DNA from: Halorubrum halodurans
GTDB taxonomy: Archaea > Halobacteriota > Halobacteria > Halobacteriales > Haloferacaceae
Reading direction: 5' to 3'
NCBI RefSeq assembly: GCF_002252985.1
Contig: NZ_NHPJ01000069.1
Span: 1 to 33,790, forward strand
Length of the DNA stretch: 33,790 nucleotides
This document shows, in pieces, positions 14,110 through 24,194 of this stretch (positions within the stretch are counted from its first letter, which is position 1; every line of letters begins with the position of its first letter). The notes beneath the pieces are model-generated. The model ran no database searches and was not told where the DNA came from. It saw nothing but the letters and a program-made list of their open reading frames with translations. A program made the position numbers and the translations under genes.

Positions 14110-15714
14110 ATGAGCGAAGCCGCGGACCGGGTCTTCCTGAACGGGGAGGTCCACACGCTAGCCGAGCCCGACGAGACGCACGAGGCGGTCGCCGTCCGCG
14201 ACGGCGAGGTCGTGCGGCTCGGGCGGACGTACGACGTCGAGTTCCTCGCCGGCGTCGACACCGACGTCGTCGACCTCGACGGCCGGACGCTCCTGCCGGG
14301 GTTCATCGACGCGCACACCCACCTGACGACCGTGGGTCGATCGCTCGTCCACGCGGACCTCTCCGCGGCCGACTCGCCGTCGGAGGCGGTCGATCTGCTT
14401 GCGGAACGGGCCGAGGAGGTCGAGCGAGCGGACGTCGGTGACTCCGACTCCGACTCCGCCGACGCCGACCCGACGAGCGAGTGGGTGATCGGCTACGGCT
14501 ACGACGAGTCGACGTGGACGGAGAAACGCTATCTGACGCGGGCCGACCTCGACCGGGTCGCGACCGACCGGCCGGCCGTCGCCTTCCGCGAGGACCTCCA
14601 CGTCGCCGCGGTCAACGGGGTCGCCCTCGACCGGTTCGCCGACGCGCTCGCGGACGTCCCCGACGAGACGGTCCCGACCGACGACGCGGGCGAGCCGACC
14701 GGCGTCCTCCTCGAGGCCGCGATCGACCCGATCCGCGAGGCGGTCGAGCCCGGCGTCGCGGGGACGCGCGCGGCGGTCGAGGCGGGACTCGAACTCTGCG
14801 CCGAGCGGGGGATCACGGGCTTTCACGACATGGTCCGGGACTCACACGCCCCGCGGGTCTACCGCGAGCTCGACGCGGCGGGCGAGCTGACCGTGCGCGT
14901 CCGGATCAACTACTGGACCGACCACCTGGACGCGCTCCGGGAGGTCGGGCTGACGACGAACGCCGGCTCCGCGTTCGTCGAGACGGGCGCGATCAAGTCG
15001 TTCACCGACGGGAGCTTCGGCGGCCGGACCGCCAAGCTCTCCGAGCCGTACGCCGACGCCGACGACGAGACCGGCCAGTGGGTGATCGCGCCCGACGAGC
15101 TCGACGAGTGGGTGCGCGAGGCCACCGAGGCCGGCTACCAGTTCACGGCCCACGCCATCGGCGACGAGGCGATCCGGGCGACCCTCGACGCCTACGAGGG
15201 GGCGGCCGTCGGGGATCCGGGCGCGGACCGCCACCGGATCGAGCACGTCGAACTCGCCGACGACGGGATCGTCGACCGGCTCGCGGAGACCGGCGTCGTC
15301 GCGAGCGTCCAGCCGAACTTCCTGAAGTGGGCGCAGTCCGACGGACTCTACGAGGCGCGCCTCGGCGAGGAGCGCACCGCCGAGACCAACCGCTACCGCG
15401 AGCTGCTCGACGCGGGCGTTCGTCTCGCGTTCGGCTCCGACGGGATGCCGATGGGACCGCTCCTCGGGATCCACCACGCCGTCAACGCCCCCGCGGCGGG
15501 CCAGCGGCTCTCCGTGACCGAGGCGCTCCGCGCGTACACCCGCGGCGCGGCGTACGCCGGCTTCGACGAGGACCGGCTGGGCACCGTCGAGCCCGGCAAG
15601 CGCGCCGACTTCGTCGTCCTCGAGGCGTCGCCGTGGGAGCACCCGGAGGCGATCCGCGATCTCGACGTGGCGATGACGGTCGTCGACGGCGACGTCGTCC
15701 ACGACGCGCGCTGA
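14110..15714 (+). CDS. Amidohydrolase family 3 (YtcJ-like) metal-dependent hydrolase
   Basis: 534 residues. Metal-binding motifs of the amidohydrolase superfamily appear in order: DAHTHL (H69, H71), a mid-protein FHDMVRDSH region, HAIGDEA, HRIEHVEL and GSDGMPMGP with the late Asp. The flanking N- and C-terminal strands (RTLLPGFID and GKRADFVVLE) build the beta-sandwich. YtcJ-like enzymes hydrolyse amide or formamide bonds; the substrate is unknown. A short Asp/Ser linker (DSDSDSADAD) lies near residue 115. ATG 14110 follows a TATA-like GGTTAATCC by about 30 bases. Divergent from the Usp gene; no operon partner. Confidence 0.88.
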   Translation: MSEAADRVFLNGEVHTLAEPDETHEAVAVRDGEVVRLGRTYDVEFLAGVDTDVVDLDGRTLLPGFIDAHTHLTTVGRSLVHADLSAADSPSEAVDLLAERAEEVERADVGDSDSDSADADPTSEWVIGYGYDESTWTEKRYLTRADLDRVATDRPAVAFREDLHVAAVNGVALDRFADALADVPDETVPTDDAGEPTGVLLEAAIDPIREAVEPGVAGTRAAVEAGLELCAERGITGFHDMVRDSHAPRVYRELDAAGELTVRVRINYWTDHLDALREVGLTTNAGSAFVETGAIKSFTDGSFGGRTAKLSEPYADADDETGQWVIAPDELDEWVREATEAGYQFTAHAIGDEAIRATLDAYEGAAVGDPGADRHRIEHVELADDGIVDRLAETGVVASVQPNFLKWAQSDGLYEARLGEERTAETNRYRELLDAGVRLAFGSDGMPMGPLLGIHHAVNAPAAGQRLSVTEALRAYTRGAAYAGFDEDRLGTVEPGKRADFVVLEASPWEHPEAIRDLDVAMTVVDGDVVHDAR

Positions 15715-15762
15715 GAAACGGGGTGGTCGGGGGTAGGGCTGGGAGAGGTGAGGGTACGCGAC

Positions 15763-16427
<665 letters not shown>

Positions 16428-16431
<4 letters not shown>

Positions 16432-18158
16432 CGCCCCACCCCCTCGAGCGCCGGTTCGTCCTCGCGGACGCGGTCGATGGCGGCGAGGACCCCCTCCATC
16501 TTGCGCTCGGTCTCCTCGTACTCCGCGGTCGGGTCGGAGTCGGCGACGAGCCCCGCGCCGGCGCGAACGGTGATCTCGTCCGTGGTGCCGCCCTCGCCGG
16601 CACCGCTCTCCGCGCCGGCGTCGATCCCCTCCCGGATCGTCGCCGTCCGGATCACGATCGCGAAGTCCGCGTCGCCGGTCCACGAGTAGTAGCCGACGCC
16701 GCCGCCGTACGCCTCCCGCGGCGTCGTCTCGAGGTCGTCGATGACCTCCATCGCGCGCACCTTCGGCGCGCCGGTGAGCGTCCCCGCGGGGAACGCCGCC
16801 CGCGTGGCGTCGAAGGGATCGCGGTCGGCCGCGAGCGTCCCCGTCACCGTCGACTCGATGTGCTGGACGTGGCTGTACTTCAACACGTTCATGAACTCCT
16901 CGACGCGGACCGACCCCGGCTCCGACACCCGGCGCACGTCGTTGCGCGCGAGGTCGACGAGCATCGTGTGTTCGGCGCGCTCCTTCCCGTCGGCGAGCAT
17001 CTCGCCGGCGAGCCGGCGATCCTCGACCGGGCTCGTCCCGCGCGGACAGGTGCCCGCGATCGGGTTCGAGACCACCCGGTCGCCCTTCACCGAGACGAGG
17101 GTCTCCGGGCTCGCGCCGACCACCGTCCGGTCGTCGTGGCTGAGGACGTACATGTACGGCGAGGGGTTGATCTCCCGGAGGGCCGCGTACAGGCCGAGCG
17201 GGTCGACGTCGCCGCGGAGCCGCCGGCTCCGGGAGATCACGCCCTGGTAGATGTCGCCGTCGAGGACGTGGCGTTTCGCGGTCCGAACGGCCTCCTCGTA
17301 GTCGTCCTGCGGGTCGGCCGCCTCCTCGCGCACGCGGACGCCGCCGGGATCGGGCGGATCGGCCGCCGCGAGGTCGGCGGCGACGCGGTCGGCCTCCGCG
17401 GCGAGCTCGTCGTACACCTCGCCTGGGTCGTCGTCGACGTCGACGATCGGCGTGAACACCAGATCGACGGTTCCCTCCTTCTCGTCGAAGACGACGGTCC
17501 GCGTCGTCAACAGGAACTCGGCGTCGGGGAACTCGGTCTCGGGGCGGTCGACGCCGACCTCCTCGAGCCAGAGGTCGTACACCGCCTCGTACGCGAGGAA
17601 GCCGACGAAGCCCCCCGAGAGGATCTGCCGGTCGGTCTCCGGGAAGCCGCGGCGGCTCACGTCGGGAAAGGCCGCGCGGATCCGGTCGATGGCGTCGCCG
17701 TCGGCATCGCCGACGGTGCCCTCGCTTTCGTCCTTCCCGTCCTCACCGTCCTCACCGTCCTCGCCGGTCGCGTCGCCGTCGACGTCGCCGACGAACGCCG
17801 CGGCGGGACCGAGCTCGGTCACCTCGGTGCGGTCGGGGTGGACCGAGACGACCGCCTCCGGATCGTAGCCGACGAACGAGTAGCGGGCGTGTCTGTCGGC
17901 CTTCCCGCCGGCCGTGAACGCGCCGTCGGGATCGCTCGAGGCCACCTTCTCGCCGGACTCGAGGAGGAACCCGTACGGCTCGTCGCCGACGAGCGTGGCG
18001 TACGCCGACAGCGGGGTGATCTCAGGGTCGAGCGACGCGGCCGCCCGGACGACGACCGGACGATCGGCGTCCGCGACCAGCTCGACGAACTCGGCCCTCG
18101 AGCGGTCGAGCGCGGTCGACGGGGCGCCCTCGGCCGTGCGGTCCGCGTCGCCGGTCAT
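16428..18158 (-). CDS. trpE: Anthranilate synthase component I
   Basis: 576 residues; makes anthranilate from chorismate with TrpG. Chorismate-binding enzyme motifs include GDIYQGVISR, SPYMYVLSHDD, GASPETLVSV, PIAGTCPRG, MLVDLARND and PAGTLTGAPKVRAMEVID, then the late VRAGAGLVADSDPTAEYEET. An acidic insert of about 35 residues (with GEDGEDGED) interrupts the N-terminal domain near residues 130-160 and matches a simple repeat in the DNA at about 17730-17765. Start ATG 18158 overlaps the trpF stop (ATGA). Confidence 0.95.
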
Positions 18159-18799
18159 GCGACCTCCATCTCGCGGCCCGCGTTGGCGACGAACCGGGCG
18201 ACCGCGTTGTGGTCCTTGCGTCCCTCGATCCGCTCCACTCCGGAGGCCACGTCGACCGCGTACGGGTCGGCGACCCGCACCGCCTCGGCGACGTTCTCCG
18301 CGGTGAGCCCGCCGGCGAGCACGACCGGGACGGTCAGCCGCTCGGCCAGCTCGCCGGTCGCCGCCCAGTCGTGGGTCTCGCCGGTGCCGCCCGCGCCGGA
18401 TTCCCGCGTCGAGTCGACGACGAGCGCGTCGGCGACGCGGTCGAACTCCTCGGCGCGCGCCGGGTCCGTCGCGTCGATCGCGACGAGCACCTTCCGCTCG
18501 GTCTCCGCGCGGATGAACCGGATCTCGTCGGGGGTCCACTCGCCGTGTAGCTGGAGCGCGTCGGGACCGATGGTCCGGACCAGCTCGACCGCGCGCTCGG
18601 CCGAGGTCGGCATCGTGACGAGCGTCGCCGTGACGAACGGGGGCACGTCGGCGAGCAGGTCGGCCGCACGCGCCGGATCGACCTCACGGGGAGTGTCGAC
18701 CGGCACCTCGGTTATCACGCCGATCGCGTCCGCACCCGCCTCGACGGCCGCCCGGAGGTCCGCGTCGTCGGTGAGCCCGCACACCTTCACCCGCGCCAT
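18155..18799 (-). CDS. trpF: Phosphoribosylanthranilate isomerase
   Basis: 214-residue TIM-barrel isomerase of the third tryptophan step. The N-terminal VKVCGLTDDAD holds the catalytic Cys7, LQLHGEWTPDEI is the mid-barrel signature, VVDSTRESGAGGTGETHDW carries the catalytic Asp, and VVLAGGLTAENV plus AVDVASGVE bind phosphate. ATG 18799 shares one base with the trpD stop (TGATG). Length is typical. Confidence 0.95.
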   Translation of the reverse strand: MARVKVCGLTDDADLRAAVEAGADAIGVITEVPVDTPREVDPARAADLLADVPPFVTATLVTMPTSAERAVELVRTIGPDALQLHGEWTPDEIRFIRAETERKVLVAIDATDPARAEEFDRVADALVVDSTRESGAGGTGETHDWAATGELAERLTVPVVLAGGLTAENVAEAVRVADPYAVDVASGVERIEGRKDHNAVARFVANAGREMEVA

Positions 18800-19881
18800 C
18801 ACTCGCCCTCCGATCCGGAACCCGTCGCCGTTCCCGATCCGGCGGTCACGCTCGACCCGGCCGCGGCCGGCTCCGGCGTCTCCCCGCCGCAGAGCGCCGC
18901 GAACTTCTCGGCGGCCGCGCCCGAGTCGATCGCCTCGGCGGCCAGCTCGACGCCGGCCGAAAGCGAGTCGGCCTCGCCGGCGACGTAGATCGCCGCGCCC
19001 GCGTTCGCGAGGATCAGGTCGCGTTTCGCTCCCGTCACGGAGCCGTCGACGATGCCCCGCAGGTCCGCCGCGTTCTCCTCGGGCGTCCCGCCGGCGACCG
19101 CCTCGATCGGCGCTCGCTCCACGCCGAGCGCCTCCGGCGTGATCGTGAACTCGCGGACCGCGTCGCCGTCGACCTCGGCGGCGACCGTCTCGTCGTGGAT
19201 CCCGATCTCGTCCATCCCCGCGCCGTGGACGACGAGGGCGCGCTCCACGGGCATGTGCGCGAGCGCGCGGGCGATCGGTCCGACCAGGTCGGGGTCGTAG
19301 ACGCCGAGCAGCTGGGCGTCCGCCCCTGCTGGGTTCGTCAGCGGGCCGAGCACGTTGAAGATCGTCCGCATCCCGAGCTCCTTGCGCGGGCCGATGACGG
19401 CCTTCATCGCCGGGTGGAAGACGGGCGCGAGCATGAACCCGATCCCGTCGGCCTCGATCGCGGCCTCGACCGCCGCGGGCTCGGCCTCGACGTCCGCGCC
19501 GGCGACCTCGAGGACGTCGGCGCTGCCGGACGACGAGGAGACGGAGTAGTTGCCGTGTTTGGCGATCGGGACGCCCGCGCCCGCGGCGACGATCGCCGAG
19601 GTCGTCGAGACGTTGATCGTGTCGTACTCGTCGCCCCCGGTCCCGCAGGTGTCGACGAGCGGCGACCGGCCGGGATCGATCGTCCGCGCGGCGTCGCGCA
19701 TCCCCTGCGCGAAGCCCGCGATCTCCGCCTCGGTCTCGCCCTTCGCGCGCAACGCGGCGAGCAGCGCCCCGATCTGCGCCTCGGTCATCTCCTCGAAGAC
19801 GAGTCGCGCGGTCTCCCGCGCCTCCTCGAGCGACAGGTCCTCCCCGTTCGTCACGCGTTCGACCGTGTGCTGAATGTCCAT
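18799..19881 (-). CDS. trpD: Anthranilate phosphoribosyltransferase
   Basis: 360 residues. It transfers phosphoribose from PRPP to anthranilate. Signatures are DTCGTGGDEYDTINVST (77-93, PRPP/Mg loop) and KHGN (108-111) followed by SGSADVLE, then NVLGPLTNPAG. The last about 30 residues (Ala/Gly/Ser/Thr-rich) are a low-complexity tail. ATG 19881 is preferred over an in-frame start at 19920, because the leftward TATA-like ATTACAA at 19908-19914 is about 30 bases upstream and would lie within the longer reading. First gene of the trpDFEG operon; all junctions overlap. Confidence 0.95.
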   Translation of the reverse strand: MDIQHTVERVTNGEDLSLEEARETARLVFEEMTEAQIGALLAALRAKGETEAEIAGFAQGMRDAARTIDPGRSPLVDTCGTGGDEYDTINVSTTSAIVAAGAGVPIAKHGNYSVSSSSGSADVLEVAGADVEAEPAAVEAAIEADGIGFMLAPVFHPAMKAVIGPRKELGMRTIFNVLGPLTNPAGADAQLLGVYDPDLVGPIARALAHMPVERALVVHGAGMDEIGIHDETVAAEVDGDAVREFTITPEALGVERAPIEAVAGGTPEENAADLRGIVDGSVTGAKRDLILANAGAAIYVAGEADSLSAGVELAAEAIDSGAAAEKFAALCGGETPEPAAAGSSVTAGSGTATGSGSEGE

Positions 19882-19907
19882 AGTGTCCACCGATGTATGA
19901 GTTCGCG

Positions 19908-19929
19908 TTGTAATGTACAAGTATGTACA
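19908..19929 (-). promoter_or_regulatory. trp operon promoter with two TGTACA palindromes
   Basis: The leftward TATA-like ATTACAA (19908-19914) adjoins two TGTACA palindromes, 19914-19919 and 19924-19929, starting 10 bases apart, about one helical turn. They cover the expected BRE/upstream region, a usual place for an archaeal activator or repressor. Regulator unknown. Confidence 0.45.
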
Positions 19930-20016
19930 CCGATTTAACGCTGTCGGCGGCGGCCGGGCGGCCGGTGCGTCCGGCGGCGACGCTGGAGGATCGCGGTCGA
20001 GTCCGAGTGTGGCCGG

Positions 20017-20715
20017 TCAGTCCTCGACGATCGGCGCCTCGCCGTCCGCCTCGACGACGACCACCGGAACCGCGGACTCGTCGACGACGGTGTCCGTCGT
20101 GGAGCCGAAGACGAACCGGCCGACCGTCCCCGTGGTCGGCGTTCCGACGACGACGAGGTCGTAGTACGGCGACTGCTCGACGACCGCGCCGGCGGCGGTC
20201 CGCCCCTCGACGAGCCAGCGGTCGACCCGCTCGAAGCCGCCGAGACGGTCGCTCGCGGCCGCGAGCAGGGGATCGCCGGTCGTCGCGTCGCCGTCGGCGG
20301 CGGTCGCAGTGGCGTCGGGCGCGTTCCGGCCGTCCGATCCGGCGCCCGCGGGTTCCGCCGCGTCCGCCCCGTTCCCCGCCGCGTCCTCGCCGGTCTCGCC
20401 GTCGAGCGCGTCCTCGGACGGCACCACGTGGAACAGCTCCAGCCACGCGTCGGTCACTTCGGCGAGCGCGCGCGCGAGGTCGACGGTCGCGCCCGAGTGC
20501 GGGCCGGGACCGACCGCGACGAGTATCGAGGCGATCCGGTCCGGCCGGTCCGCACGGTCCGTCCCCTCCACCCGCGCGTCCGCGGCCGTCCCCGTCGCCG
20601 CGAGCGCCTCCGCGACGGCCGGCTCGACGACCGGTTCGCCGGGTTCGGACGCGCCGGCGAACCGGTCGCCGGCGGTCTCGTCCCCGGTCGCGTCGTCGGC
20701 GTCGCTCCCGTACAT
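20017..20715 (-). CDS. Universal stress protein with acidic insert
   Basis: 232 residues. A Usp fold runs from RIASILVAVGPGPHSG to VVVVEADGEAP, with the late GTPTTGTVGRFVFGSTTD nucleotide-binding stretch. The N-terminal about 60 residues and a middle block of about 45 residues (Ala/Asp/Gly-rich) are low-complexity and not part of the fold. The ATG at 20715 is preferred to ATG 20739, because the leftward GATTTATC at about 20740-20748 is 25-30 bases before 20715 and touches 20739. Monocistronic; role unknown. Confidence 0.78.
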   Translation of the reverse strand: MYGSDADDATGDETAGDRFAGASEPGEPVVEPAVAEALAATGTAADARVEGTDRADRPDRIASILVAVGPGPHSGATVDLARALAEVTDAWLELFHVVPSEDALDGETGEDAAGNGADAAEPAGAGSDGRNAPDATATAADGDATTGDPLLAAASDRLGGFERVDRWLVEGRTAAGAVVEQSPYYDLVVVGTPTTGTVGRFVFGSTTDTVVDESAVPVVVVEADGEAPIVED

Positions 20716-20739
20716 GCTCCATGCGTCAGACGTGCGCAT

Positions 20740-20748
20740 GATAAATCC
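20740..20748 (-). promoter_or_regulatory. TATA-like box deciding the Usp start
   Basis: Leftward GATTTATCA directly beside ATG 20739 and about 29 bases from ATG 20715, so a leaderless message would begin at 20715. Confidence 0.45.
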
Positions 20749-20808
20749 CGTTGGTCCGACGGGTCTCGCCGGCCGACGCGCCCCGTTCCGAGGGGATTCC
20801 CCGGCCGC

Positions 20809-22092
20809 CTACTCCCTGAAGTACGCCTCGTCCTCGAACGGCTCCGCCTCGCCCTCGACCGCGATCACGTCGAGGGCGGTGACGTCGGCGCCGACGCCGA
20901 GGAGCCCGGCGAGGCTCGGCTCGGTTCGGCCCTCGTCGCCGGAGATCAGCTCCTTGATGTAGAGCCCGCCCGCGCCGTGGATCTCGACGACCGCGTGGCG
21001 CGCGTCCTCGAGTTCCGCGGTCGCCGCGTACACGTCGCGCTCGCGGGTCAGGCTCGCGCGCCGGTGGTCGACGCGCTTCGGGGTGTACTGCTCCACCGTC
21101 GTCCCCTCCAACTCGTCGACCGCGGCCGCCAGCGCCTCGGCGTCGACGTCGGCGTCGAAGGCCACCTGCGCGCGGTAGCGCTTCGAGGCGTCGTGTTCCT
21201 TGACGCGCTCGACCATGTCGTACGTCGCGAGCCGGAGGCCCTCGACCTCGACCGCCCCCTCGGCGAAGGCGTTGATGTCGGCCTCGAGCCGGTCGGTGTC
21301 GACCCGGCGGCGACGCGGCTCCGCCACCTCGACCACGAACGGGCGGCCGGTGCCGAGCATCAGCGCGTCGACGTCCTCTCGGCCCGCGCCGTGGAACGTC
21401 GCCTCCGTGCCGTCCATCACGTCCTCGACGATCGGCGCGGTGTACTCCTCGACGCTGTCGTCGTAGAGGTAGCCCGACCCGCCGCAGTGGTCACAGGGGT
21501 CCGCCCCTTGCCGTCCCGACCCGGTACACTCCCGGCAGGGCCACTCGGTCTGGGGGACGTCGCGCTCCAGCTTCCGGTAGCGCCCGTAGACGAACGCGGA
21601 GTTCACCTTCGCGTCGAGGGCGTCCTCGGCCAGATCGATCGTGAACTGGACGTCCGGGCGGTCGAAGGAGACCTCGGCGTCCGTGAGCCGCCCGACCCGC
21701 TTGCCGACCTCGCGGTTGAACTCGGACTTGAACGGCTCGCCGGCGTCGGCCTCCAGCCCGGCCTCCTCGCGGAGCAGCGCCTCGTTCTCCTCGATCAGCG
21801 GCGGCGGCCGCGTCCCGACGTTGTACGTCGAGAACTCGACCTCCTCGACCGCCTCCGCGGCGCGCTCGGCCCACGCGCCGAAATCGGCACAGCGCCCCTC
21901 ACACACCCAACAGTCCGCGGTCGCGACCGGCTCGTGGTCGTCGTCCCCGCGGAGCGCGAGCGAGACCCGCAGCGCCGACCCGCGCTCGGCGTTCGAGAGG
22001 CCGAAGCTCCGGTCGGCGACCAGCCGACCGAGACAGGCGTCACACACCGGCCCCGTCGCGGTCGCGCGCGCGGCGACTTCCAGTACGTCCAT
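20809..22092 (-). CDS. pus10: tRNA pseudouridine(54/55) synthase Pus10
   Basis: 427 residues. Archaeal Pus10 makes pseudouridine 54/55 in the tRNA T-arm. The N-terminal THUMP-like part has cysteine pairs C17/C20 and C61/C64 (plus C68). The catalytic motif is GREDVDALMLGTGRPF (about 237-252), Asp240 or Asp242 being the nucleophile. Residues 186-207 carry two CxxCxGxG motifs like a DnaJ zinc finger. The C-terminal YIKELISGDEGRTEPSLAGLLG is the PUS end. ATG 22092 precedes the conserved start. It is divergent from the small zinc gene. Confidence 0.92.
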   Translation of the reverse strand: MDVLEVAARATATGPVCDACLGRLVADRSFGLSNAERGSALRVSLALRGDDDHEPVATADCWVCEGRCADFGAWAERAAEAVEEVEFSTYNVGTRPPPLIEENEALLREEAGLEADAGEPFKSEFNREVGKRVGRLTDAEVSFDRPDVQFTIDLAEDALDAKVNSAFVYGRYRKLERDVPQTEWPCRECTGSGRQGADPCDHCGGSGYLYDDSVEEYTAPIVEDVMDGTEATFHGAGREDVDALMLGTGRPFVVEVAEPRRRRVDTDRLEADINAFAEGAVEVEGLRLATYDMVERVKEHDASKRYRAQVAFDADVDAEALAAAVDELEGTTVEQYTPKRVDHRRASLTRERDVYAATAELEDARHAVVEIHGAGGLYIKELISGDEGRTEPSLAGLLGVGADVTALDVIAVEGEAEPFEDEAYFRE

Positions 22093-22164
22093 ACGGGAGG
22101 AAACCGGCCGCGGGGTAACTGTCTTGCCCTTGGCTCCGCGCTCGCCCGCCGCCGGTCCCGATCG

Positions 22165-22196
22165 CTGCCGGCCCCGACCGCTGCCGGCCCCGACCG
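22165..22196. repeat. 16-base tandem repeat, two copies
   Basis: CTGCCGGCCCCGACCG occurs twice head to tail (22165-22180, 22181-22196), with degenerate partial copies on both sides. It lies between the divergent starts of pus10 and the next gene. Confidence 0.8.
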
Positions 22197-22210
22197 CTCC
22201 CGACCGACTT

Positions 22211-22618
22211 ATGACCGTCACGGCCGTCGGGTCGACCGTGAGCGAGCCGGTGACGCGCTCGGAGAAGCTGGAGCTCGCCGTCGAGCTCCTCGCACACCTC
22301 GAACGCGAGGAGCTGGCGCTTCCCGAGGCGATGGACCGGATCGAGACCGTGACGACGGACCCCACGCTCACCCGCGAGATCCTCGACACGGCGGAGAAAC
22401 GCGGCGTGATCGACCGGGAGGACGCCCGTCTGCGGATCCGGCGGGGCGGCACCCACGTGGAGTACGGGAGCCAGGTGGTCGCCCGCGAGGGGGACTTCGA
22501 GTGTAGGCGGTGCGGCGCGGGGATCACGACCGGACACTTCGTCCGGCTCGAGGCCGGCGAGCTCGGGCCGTTCGGCTCCTCGTGCGTCCGGAAGGTCACC
22601 GGTCGGGACGCCGAGTGA
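22211..22618 (+). CDS. Small zinc-binding protein (DUF5830-like)
   Basis: 135 residues. Residues 15-80 are helical, with a winged-helix-like flow (LTREILDTAEKRGVIDREDARLRI). The C-terminal part has a probable zinc site C98-x2-C101, H109, C125 (ECRRCGAGI, GHFVRLE, GSSCVRKV). It resembles haloarchaeal proteins annotated DUF5830 (from memory). Start ATG 22211; an alternative GTG at 22238 is possible. Divergent from pus10, with a GC-rich repeat between. The function is not known; a regulator or RNA-binding protein is possible. Confidence 0.72.
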   Translation: MTVTAVGSTVSEPVTRSEKLELAVELLAHLEREELALPEAMDRIETVTTDPTLTREILDTAEKRGVIDREDARLRIRRGGTHVEYGSQVVAREGDFECRRCGAGITTGHFVRLEAGELGPFGSSCVRKVTGRDAE

Positions 22619-22633
22619 GCTGAAGCGACGGCG

Positions 22634-23884
22634 CTATCGACCCTGTCGCAGCTCCTCGATGAGACGCTCGATGAGCTCCGACTGCCGCTCGATCGTCGCC
22701 GACTGCGCCTCGACGGTCTGCCGGAGCGCCGCGACCTCGGCTGCCAGGTCGTCGTCCTCGACGCCAGCGCTCTCGAAGGGCGACCCCTCGAAGCCGTCGG
22801 CGTCGGCGGAGTCGGACGCGCCGGCCGGCTCCGCCGGATCGGCCGACTCCGTCGCCCCGGCGGCGTTCGAGCGGTCCGTGGACCCGTCGGCGGCCCCGGT
22901 CGAGCCGTGCGGCTCCGCCGTCCCGAACTCGTCGCCGAGCGGGTCGTTCCCGTCGGCGGCGTTTCCGCCGGCGGTATTCGCGTTCCCGGCCGTTCCCCCG
23001 GCGCCGCCGCGTCCGCCCGTGGAGTCGGCACCGCCGCGGTCGACGTCGGTGGCGGCTCGACGGTCGGCGTCCGTCCCCGTCGCCGGATCGGATCCCGTCG
23101 CCCGGTCGGGATCCGAACTCGTCTCGAGCCTCCTCTCCGCCTCGGCCGCCGCCTCCGCGTCGGCCGCGGGCGACGCCGAGAGCGGGTCGGGTCCCTCGCC
23201 GAAGTCGGTCGTGCTCGACGGTTCCTCGGCCGCGTCGTCGGCGTCGTCCGCGACGGTCACCCGGAGCTCCTCGAGGCTGCCGACCCCGTGGAACGAACAC
23301 ACCGCGTCGACGAGGCTCTCCTTGACGGCCCGTGCCGACTCGTTGGGGGCCTTGAACCGCTCGGAGCGGCCGTCGTGTGCGAGCACGACCGCGGTCGCGA
23401 CGGTTCCCTCCTCGAAGTCGAGGTCGGTCAGGTCGGCGTAGGGGAACTCCTCGAACTCCTCGTCCCAGACCGCCGAGCCGACGTGTTTCACGAGCCGGCT
23501 GTCGGTGACGACGAGGGTAAGCTCCGAGAAGCGGAACGTGCGCTCGACCGACTCGCCGGGGCCGGTCACGCCCCGTGCGGAGAGGACCCCGGCGAGGACG
23601 GGATGGACCACGTCGTCGAGGCGTTTCGACGGGACGGAAAGCGTCTCCTCGCCGTCGAGGCCGTAACCGAAGACCACCTTCGACTTCCGTCGGCCGGTCG
23701 AGACGGCGATCCGCTCCGCGTCGTGTGAGTACTCCTCGACGGTCTCGTCGGAGAGCAGGCCGTCGGCGCGGTACACGAGCGTTCGCGTGGGCGTGACCGC
23801 GAGGAGGTCGTCCCCCCCGAGCGGGACCCGCGCGACGACCTCCTCGTCGCCGGCGGCCCCCGACAGTAGTTCCGGAAGGCTCAT
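22634..23884 (-). CDS. DUF7115-like protein with C-terminal coiled coil
   Basis: 416 residues. The first about 210 residues form a two-part beta-rich domain resembling bacterial PH-like or short-PH folds (LLAVTPTRTLVYRADGLLSDE; LTLVVTDSRLVKHVGSAVWDEEFEEFPYADLTDLDFEEG). Residues about 215-375 are a long acidic Ala/Gly/Asp linker. The last 40 (LAAEVAALRQTVEAQSATIE onward) are a coiled coil with heptad leucine/isoleucine spacing. ATG 23884 is preferred over 23911 because the leftward ATTTATGCC (about 23907-23915) sits 25-30 bases upstream. It recalls a haloarchaeal family I know as DUF7115. Possibly an oligomeric membrane-surface adaptor (inference). Confidence 0.75.
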   Translation of the reverse strand: MSLPELLSGAAGDEEVVARVPLGGDDLLAVTPTRTLVYRADGLLSDETVEEYSHDAERIAVSTGRRKSKVVFGYGLDGEETLSVPSKRLDDVVHPVLAGVLSARGVTGPGESVERTFRFSELTLVVTDSRLVKHVGSAVWDEEFEEFPYADLTDLDFEEGTVATAVVLAHDGRSERFKAPNESARAVKESLVDAVCSFHGVGSLEELRVTVADDADDAAEEPSSTTDFGEGPDPLSASPAADAEAAAEAERRLETSSDPDRATGSDPATGTDADRRAATDVDRGGADSTGGRGGAGGTAGNANTAGGNAADGNDPLGDEFGTAEPHGSTGAADGSTDRSNAAGATESADPAEPAGASDSADADGFEGSPFESAGVEDDDLAAEVAALRQTVEAQSATIERQSELIERLIEELRQGR

Positions 23885-24040
23885 ACGCCGAACGTCCGGG
23901 GCGTCGGGCATAAATCCGCGGGGTCCGGCTCTCGGTCGCGGCTCCGGCCGCGGCGACGTCCGCTGGAAAGCGTGGGACGATCTCCCACTCCCCCGACGGA
24001 TGGGAAGCTTAAAGAGTGTCATCGCGATACGTGAGTGTGA

Positions 24041-24194
24041 GGCCGGGTGGCTTAGCTGGACATAGCGCCGCACTCATAGGGTTCGGAGATTCGGTGCGGT
24101 GACGCCTTGGAAGCGTCCGCGTCCTTCCCGTGGCTCCGCCGAGCCTCGGACCTGGGACATGCGGAGATCGTGGGTTCGGAGCCCACCCCGGCCA
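24041..24194 (+). tRNA. Elongator tRNA-Met (CAU) with 80-base intron
   Basis: Acceptor GGCCGGG (24041-24047) pairs with CCCGGCC (24187-24193), discriminator A. The anticodon stem CCGCA (24068-24072) pairs with TGCGG (24160-24164); the loop CTCATA (24073-24078) gives anticodon CAT and is interrupted after the purine 3' of the anticodon by 24079-24158. The T-arm is GTGGG-TTCGGAG-CCCAC. Introns at this site in elongator tRNA-Met are known in haloarchaea. A tRNA-Ile(CAU) cannot be fully excluded from sequence alone. A TATA-like GCTTAAAGAG (24007-24016) lies about 30 bases upstream. Confidence 0.9.
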
